From: Candidatus Magasanikbacteria bacterium RIFOXYC2_FULL_42_28
GTDB taxonomy: Bacteria; Patescibacteria; ABY1; Magasanikbacterales; GWA2-37-8
DNA length: 43,002 nt
Direction of reading: 5' to 3'
Assembly: GCA_001784435.1 (NCBI GenBank)
Contig: MFQZ01000007.1
Location: 137 to 43,138 of the forward strand
Numbering within the stretch: position 1 is the first letter of the stretch; every line of letters starts with the position of its first letter. The notes below the pieces were generated by a model. The model saw nothing but the letters and a program-made list of their open reading frames with translations, did not search any database and was not told where the DNA came from. The position numbers and the translations under genes are program-made. Shown piece by piece: positions 39,883-43,002 of this stretch.

Positions 39883-41373
39883 TTAGAGGATAGATTGATC
39901 ATGTTTTTTGCCATTTTCAACACCCCCTGCAAATGCGGTATCTACCTTTTTGGGAATATCTACACCGACTTTTTTGTAGTAAACTAAACCCTTGAAACCG
40001 CTATCTATTTTCTGTAACAGCCCTTTGTCTGTCCAGACCTTAAAATATCGAGACATTTTTATAGTATCGGTAATTCCAGTAATATCTCGAGCTTGTTTGT
40101 TATTAATTCTATAATTATTATCAAGATATTTGCTTACGGTATCCCAATATTCAATTCTCTGCAAATTCAATAAAACAAGTAAAACAGAATTTGGTCTTAT
40201 TGTTGGTGGTACAAATAATGGTTCATAGAGGTTTTGTTCTTTCATTACTTTATACATACGATCGACACCTTCGCCAATATCAAGATTAGGTGCCGACTGA
40301 AAACGATTGAGTGTTCTTAAAATTATCGGATTACGAGCAAATCTTTCTGATCGTATGTTGGTAGTTGTAATATGGCCAGGATATGTACCAGGACTCTCAA
40401 TTTCTACACGGTCATCAAATAATCTAACCTGAATATCGTCCTGCACAAAATAATTACGATGAATGACAGCATTGGTTATTGCTTCTTGATAAGCCCATTC
40501 CGGAACCATAAAAGTAGGATTAAAAGATGCACCAGATAATTTGGGAGGAGATTTTTTTACAATCTCCTCTCTAAAATACGCTACGGCTTTTTCAATTTGC
40601 TTTAACAGGGGGCCTTCAATAGTGAATGGTCGTGATACAAAATTTGGTTTTCCAGAGAAAGACGGACTTGTTCCATAATAATGTGATATCTTTATCCCAC
40701 ATTTATTTTTTAATAAAACGGATGGGTTTTTGCTAAACAACAAAGCCCCTGCTTTTGTTAATTCATATTTACCAGACTGTTGTAATGCCAAGCCGTTATC
40801 TTTTAAAAATTGCCAATTATCAACACCTTCACTTGATGTATCTTTTTTATATTGATTTAATAATTCGTTATCAAGATCGTCTAATTCATAAACCCCAGAT
40901 TTTTCATTCTCAAATTTTATAGAACCTTTTTCATACTTAAGACGCATTATTTCTGTTGATCCGATTTTTGTATTTTGGCATCCTTTTCTTACAAAAGTAT
41001 TTCCTCTTTTTAAGGAATGGACATCATCTCCTTTTTTAATATTAATAACCATTAACTTATCAGCTTGTCCAGATACATTGATAATGTCTAACTCGAATTT
41101 ACTCCAAAGCATTAATGGCGGATCTATCTCCTTATCAATAAGTCTTAAAAAGTCAGAAGCATTGTCAGGTTTTTCGCTTATACCAATTAATCTTTTTTCG
41201 CCCTGAGCCTTTGCAGGATCTTCCAAGCCAATTACAATAAAACCACCTTCGGTATTCGCAAAAGCTATGGCTGTTTCTAATAGTTTGGAGGGATCAATGG
41301 CGACTCTTTTGCATTCAAAAGATTGCCATTCTTGCATCTCTAAAAATAATTTTACAATTTCTTTATCTTCCAT
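39883..41373 (-). CDS. AlbA_2/Schlafen-like putative ATP-binding protein (COG2865 type)
   Basis: The 496-residue protein has an N-terminal AlbA_2 domain (WQSFECKRVA, IAFANTEGGFIVIGLED, FVRKG). It continues with the regulator-like core YQEAITNAVIHRNYF, DRVEIESPGTYPG and IGEGVDRMYKVM, the GHKL-type ATPase part of COG2865. A C-terminal winged helix follows (NNKQARDITGITDTIKMSRY). These proteins are called transcriptional regulators and are frequent in mobile and defence-rich regions. It pairs with an excisionase-like HTH gene four bases upstream. Codon use is AT-rich and the neighbouring tRNA region is disrupted, so it could be imported. Confidence 0.82.
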   Translation of the reverse strand: MEDKEIVKLFLEMQEWQSFECKRVAIDPSKLLETAIAFANTEGGFIVIGLEDPAKAQGEKRLIGISEKPDNASDFLRLIDKEIDPPLMLWSKFELDIINVSGQADKLMVINIKKGDDVHSLKRGNTFVRKGCQNTKIGSTEIMRLKYEKGSIKFENEKSGVYELDDLDNELLNQYKKDTSSEGVDNWQFLKDNGLALQQSGKYELTKAGALLFSKNPSVLLKNKCGIKISHYYGTSPSFSGKPNFVSRPFTIEGPLLKQIEKAVAYFREEIVKKSPPKLSGASFNPTFMVPEWAYQEAITNAVIHRNYFVQDDIQVRLFDDRVEIESPGTYPGHITTTNIRSERFARNPIILRTLNRFQSAPNLDIGEGVDRMYKVMKEQNLYEPLFVPPTIRPNSVLLVLLNLQRIEYWDTVSKYLDNNYRINNKQARDITGITDTIKMSRYFKVWTDKGLLQKIDSGFKGLVYYKKVGVDIPKKVDTAFAGGVENGKKHDQSIL

Positions 41374-41377
41374 ATAG

Positions 41378-41581
41378 TTATTTTTTAGTTTTAGGTTTTG
41401 GTTTTGTAATATTACTCGACTCGTCCAAAAATGCGTTCAGATCTGATTGCCTAATCCGCCAAGTACCAAGTTTGGATGCCTTAAGCCGTCCGGATTCAAT
41501 ATAGCGGTTTACGGTTCTGGTATGTACTCTTAATATTTTGGCGATTTCGGTTATTGTAAAAAGTTTTTCAATGTCATTCAT
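41378..41581 (-). CDS. Excisionase-family (MerR-like) helix-turn-helix protein
   Basis: The 67-residue protein has the pattern LFTITEIAKILRVHTRTVNRYIESGRLKASKLGTWRIRQSDLNAFL, here noted only by its parts: an HTH at about residues 9-28 and a wing with WRIRQSDL. A Lys/Pro tail follows. Such proteins act as excisionases or small regulators. It is probably the autoregulator of this two-gene unit, whose promoter is flanked by two inverted repeats. Confidence 0.85.
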   Translation of the reverse strand: MNDIEKLFTITEIAKILRVHTRTVNRYIESGRLKASKLGTWRIRQSDLNAFLDESSNITKPKPKTKK

Positions 41582-41613
41582 AAAATATTATTTAACTTTT
41601 AGACCTTGATACC

Positions 41614-41681
41614 ATTTTACTCTTTATGATTTGTATTGTCAAAATTACGCAATTTTGTCATAATAGACTTATAATGACAAA
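41614..41681 (-). promoter_or_regulatory. Promoter and operators of the HTH/AlbA unit
   Basis: TTGACA (41637-41642), a 17-bp spacer and TAAAAT (41614-41619). A perfect inverted repeat CAAAATT-ACGC-AATTTTG (41640-41657) touches the -35, and TTTGTCAT/ATGACAAA arms flank 41654-41681. Confidence 0.65.
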
Positions 41682-41819
41682 CTACTGCTTTTGTCCTTAT
41701 TATTTTTGAACACCCAGATAAATGGCGATAAAACCGTGATTTCGTATCAAAAACCCTTTCAAATGATCTTTGACCGAGTATCCAATATAACTCACAAAAA
41801 AGCCCGTAGATAAAGAGAA

Positions 41820-41841
41820 AAGCAGAGCTTTTGGCTCTGCT
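41820..41841 (-). repeat. Hairpin beside a tRNA-like fragment
   Basis: AGCAGAGC and GCTCTGCT pair around a 5-nt loop, about ten bases from the tRNA-Asn-like 3' fragment at 41852. From 41700 to 41820 I see nothing else. Confidence 0.4.
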
Positions 41842-41851
41842 CATCCCATAT

Positions 41852-42031
41852 GGCTCCGCGAGACTAGGCGCTTCGCTATTCGAAGTCGTCGCTTCGCTCC
41901 TCCCACGAAAACCTTGCGCCACCGCTGAAGCTTTGGCGACACGCGGTCGGGTTTTCGTGAACTTTCCTCCGCATGTGAAAACTCCTCCGCCAAAGGCGAA
42001 CAGGCTGTTTTCACCCTTTCCCGTTCGAATC
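41852..42031 (-). repeat. tRNA-Asn-like 3' fragment split by a 154-bp palindromic element
   Basis: GGCTCCGCGAGACTAGG (41852-41868) is a degenerate tRNA-Asn 3' end, and GTTCGAATCC resumes at 42023. The 154-bp insert (41869-42022) begins CGCTTCGCTATTCGAAGTCG like the element at 25787-25882. It shares CACGAAAACC/GGGTTTTCGTG and GTGAAAAC/GTTTTCAC arms and carries extra nested palindromes in its two loops. Confidence 0.7.
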
Positions 42032-42045
42032 CAGATTCCAAAACA

Positions 42046-42085
42046 ATAAAATAAATACCCGCTAAAAAGCTGGTATTTATTTTAT
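42046..42085 (-). repeat. 14-bp hairpin abutting a tRNA-Asn 3' fragment
   Basis: ATAAAATAAATACC and GGTATTTATTTTAT form a perfect 14-bp stem with a 12-nt loop, ending next to the fragment at 42087. Confidence 0.6.
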
Positions 42086-42086
42086 G

Positions 42087-42142
42087 GCTCCGGGACTAGG
42101 ATTTACCCCTACGCTACGCTTCGGGGCATAAACTTCTCATCC
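42087..42142 (-). repeat. tRNA-Asn 3' fragment with the 32-bp T-loop insert
   Basis: Bases 42087-42103 duplicate the 17-nt 3' end of tRNA-Asn (42196-42212), 109 bp apart. The T loop is split after ATT by a 32-bp insert (42104-42135) that differs at two bases from the insert in the tRNA-Ser fragment at 24180-24211. Confidence 0.75.
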
Positions 42143-42155
42143 TTTGCCACAGAAT

Positions 42156-42195
42156 ATAATTAAAAAATAGGACAAAAGTCCTATTTTTTAATTAT
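42156..42195 (-). terminator. 18-bp hairpin terminator after tRNA-Asn
   Basis: ATAATTAAAAAATAGGAC-AAAA-GTCCTATTTTTTAATTAT is a perfect 18-bp stem that starts two bases after the tRNA-Asn 3' end, with T-rich 3' flank. Confidence 0.75.
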
Positions 42196-42196
42196 G

Positions 42197-42268
42197 CTCC
42201 GGGACTAGGATTCGAACCTAGGATATCCACGTTAACAGCGTGGCGTTGTACCACTCAACTATCCCGGA
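42197..42268 (-). tRNA. tRNA-Asn(GTT)
   Basis: Acceptor TCCGGGA/TCCCGGA with G73, anticodon stem CCACG/CGTGG around CTGTTAA (GTT), T stem CCTAG/CTAGG. No encoded CCA. No promoter is seen between it and the Asn-codon leader upstream, so its transcription probably begins at 42484-42512 and must pass the attenuator. Confidence 0.95.
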
Positions 42269-42271
42269 ATT

Positions 42272-42363
42272 GGTACGCTTCATTCTGATTATTCCGGCTA
42301 TTAAGTGAAAAACTACTCTCCGCCCAAAGCGGATCAGCCTCGGGCTGAAACTATCCCGGAATT
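42272..42363 (-). pseudogene. tRNA-Asn pseudogene with palindromes in the D arm
   Basis: AATTCCGGGATAGTT (42363-42349) repeats the 5' end of tRNA-Asn 92 bp upstream of the intact gene. The D arm then carries two back-to-back 15-bp palindromes, TCAGCC-CGA-GGCTGA (42348-42334) and TCCGC-TTTGG-GCGGA (42333-42319). GAGTAGTTTTTCAC follows, resembling the GAGTGGTACAAC of the intact D arm. The rest is decayed. Confidence 0.65.
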
Positions 42364-42412
42364 AAAAACCCGCCTCTTCGGCGGATTTAATTTTGTAATA
42401 TTAAATTCACCG
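42364..42412 (-). promoter_or_regulatory. Asn attenuator: mutually exclusive antiterminator and terminator
   Basis: Minus strand. Antiterminator: CGGTGAATTTAAT (42412-42400) pairs with ATTAAATCCGCCG (42391-42379), 12 pairs including one wobble, plus one mismatch. Terminator: CCGCC (42384-42380), loop GAAGA, GGCGG (42374-42370), then GTTTTT. The CCGCC strand is shared, so only one can form. The antiterminator arm begins two bases after the leader stop codon and would be masked by a ribosome finishing the leader, but is free if a ribosome stalls on the Asn codons. Confidence 0.8.
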
Positions 42413-42413
42413 G

Positions 42414-42473
42414 CTAAACAAGCGGATTATTATTGTTATTATTATTGGCAACAATAGTAGTGAATTTCTTCAT
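42414..42473 (-). CDS. Asn-rich leader peptide (19 codons, seven consecutive Asn)
   Basis: The ORF encodes MKKFTTIVANNNNNNNPLV. The Asn codons (42446-42426) are AAT, AAT, AAT, AAC, AAT, AAT, AAT, so the run is not a pure trinucleotide repeat. The ATG is only about four bases after the predicted transcription start, so translation is probably leaderless. The stop codon is two bases before the antiterminator arm. Downstream of the attenuator the next gene is tRNA-Asn(GTT), which reads exactly these codons. The peptide itself is probably not functional; its translation is the sensor. Confidence 0.8.
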   Translation of the reverse strand: MKKFTTIVANNNNNNNPLV

Positions 42474-42483
42474 ATATAACGAT

Positions 42484-42512
42484 ATTATAACACATTTTGA
42501 CGGTTTTGTCAA
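42484..42512 (-). promoter_or_regulatory. Promoter of the Asn leader-tRNA-Asn unit
   Basis: TTGACA (42507-42512), a 17-bp spacer ending TGT, and TATAAT (42484-42489): a full consensus extended -10 promoter. It lies between the end of the Cys-rich gene and the leader ATG. Confidence 0.85.
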
Positions 42513-42521
42513 TACACTTAT

Positions 42522-43002
42522 TTATCTAATACACGCGCCATTTAGACAACCCTTAGAACAATTCACTCGCCGTTTATTAAGCGTACGACCACTGCAATTA
42601 AATTCTAATAATCCATCGCGGATTAAGCCGGCATCAGTATTTTCAATAATATCACCTTCGCAAATATCACTAAATGTTGTTAAAAAGGCCGGGGCACCGC
42701 CGATAACGCTGTACAAAGAATTACTGCCGGCAATATAAACATCATCCTCGTTTTCCTTGTCCGCGCTATCGCAATAATTAGTGGTACTCTCGCTACCTCT
42801 ACTCACACACAACCCATTGGCGCAGGTCTGACCAGTTGGACATGCTACCGAAGTTTCATCGGCTCCTCCGAGAGAAACGTTACACGAAAATTCATCAACC
42901 GCCCCCGATAAACAACTATCCACATTAACCGAAGTGGCGCCAGTAGCATTATTAGTTACCACAGTCATACCAACAAAACCGACATCAACTCCATAATCAT
43001 TA
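42522..43002 (-). CDS. C-terminal part of a Cys-rich surface protein (continues beyond the window)
   Basis: The frame is open to the right window edge and gives at least 160 residues. It contains two Cys-rich repeats: first VDSC, EFSC, CPTGQTCANGLC, then NYCDSADKENEDDVYIAG, DICEGD, LLEFNC and a final CSKGCLNGAC. This C-D-D...D-C...LLE-C...C-GC-GAC pattern recurs in secreted Patescibacteria proteins and probably forms disulfide-stabilised modules. The internal ATG at 42968 is unlikely to be the true start. The gene stops just before the tRNA-Asn leader promoter. Confidence 0.75.
   Translation of the reverse strand, partial: NDYGVDVGFVGMTVVTNNATGATSVNVDSCLSGAVDEFSCNVSLGGADETSVACPTGQTCANGLCVSRGSESTTNYCDSADKENEDDVYIAGSNSLYSVIGGAPAFLTTFSDICEGDIIENTDAGLIRDGLLEFNCSGRTLNKRRVNCSKGCLNGACIR

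Noticed and set aside
41617..42049. ORFs of 66-101 codons in the tRNA-Asn flank
   Set aside because: They are made of the palindromic element and tRNA remnants and have no promoter or ribosome binding site.
41852..42363. CRISPR array near tRNA-Asn
   Set aside because: Repeats are palindromic and tRNA-derived with unequal, related spacers, there are too few units, and no cas genes are present.
42426..42446. Asn codon run as a simple AAT microsatellite
   Set aside because: An AAC interrupts the run, the frame starts and stops correctly, and promoter, antiterminator, terminator and tRNA-Asn are all aligned with it.

Overview
The window looks like a chromosomal segment of a small-genome bacterium of the Candidate Phyla Radiation (Patescibacteria, probably a Parcubacteria-like lineage), using the standard code because TGA is a normal stop. 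Pointers are the AT-rich, tightly packed genes, a group I intron in a tRNA, secreted lamin-tail and Cys-rich repeat proteins, a Gmad2 domain, many small GC-rich palindromes and very short 5' leaders. The phylum assignment is inference from gene content.

Layout. 1-860: minus-strand tRNA-Ala, tRNA-Phe (with a 286-nt group I intron) and tRNA-Pro. 862-3518: an MgtC-like membrane protein, an HExxH membrane protease-like protein, a small membrane protein and an O-antigen ligase-like protein. 3524-7901: S-adenosylhomocysteinase, two Na+/Ca2+ exchanger-family proteins and an adenosine kinase-like PfkB protein, a plausible methyl-cycle cluster. 8095-15012: a complete histidine operon in the order hisG-D-C-(phosphatase)-B-H-AF-IE, nearly all translationally coupled. 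It has a HisA-HisF fusion and a HisG without its regulatory domain. Ahead of it lie a leader ORF with tandem His codons, a terminator-like hairpin and a palindrome beside a TrpR-like (YerC) gene. 15045-17231: yerC, a toxin-antitoxin pair, and a Fur/Zur-family regulator with a ZIP transporter behind a palindrome-bearing promoter. 17245-24159: a large surface protein, rRNA modification enzymes, EngB, a 20-residue basic protein, RecQ and a class IV aminotransferase. 24163-26159: two tRNA-Ser genes among broken tRNA copies carrying palindromic insertions, plus arsR-arsP. 26208-28185: a TrmB regulator divergent from a compositionally foreign radical SAM gene. 28336-39431: a lamin-tail surface protein, an Nramp-like transporter fused to Gmad2, TypA, a MATE pump, a small acidic protein and a P-type ATPase. 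39437-41581: a small unknown protein, an AlbA/Schlafen-like ATPase and an excisionase-like HTH protein. 41820-42512: more broken tRNA copies, tRNA-Asn and its leader. 42522-43002: the end of a Cys-rich surface protein.

The most exciting item is at 42364-42512. A consensus promoter drives a 19-codon ORF with seven consecutive Asn codons. It is followed by mutually exclusive antiterminator and terminator hairpins, and the next gene is tRNA-Asn(GTT) itself. This has the logic of ribosome-mediated attenuation applied to a tRNA gene: when charged tRNA-Asn is scarce, stalling should let transcription reach tRNA-Asn. Other strong observations are the HisA-HisF fusion, the truncated long-type HisG, and a family of palindromic mini-elements seated in the T, D and anticodon loops of duplicated tRNA fragments.
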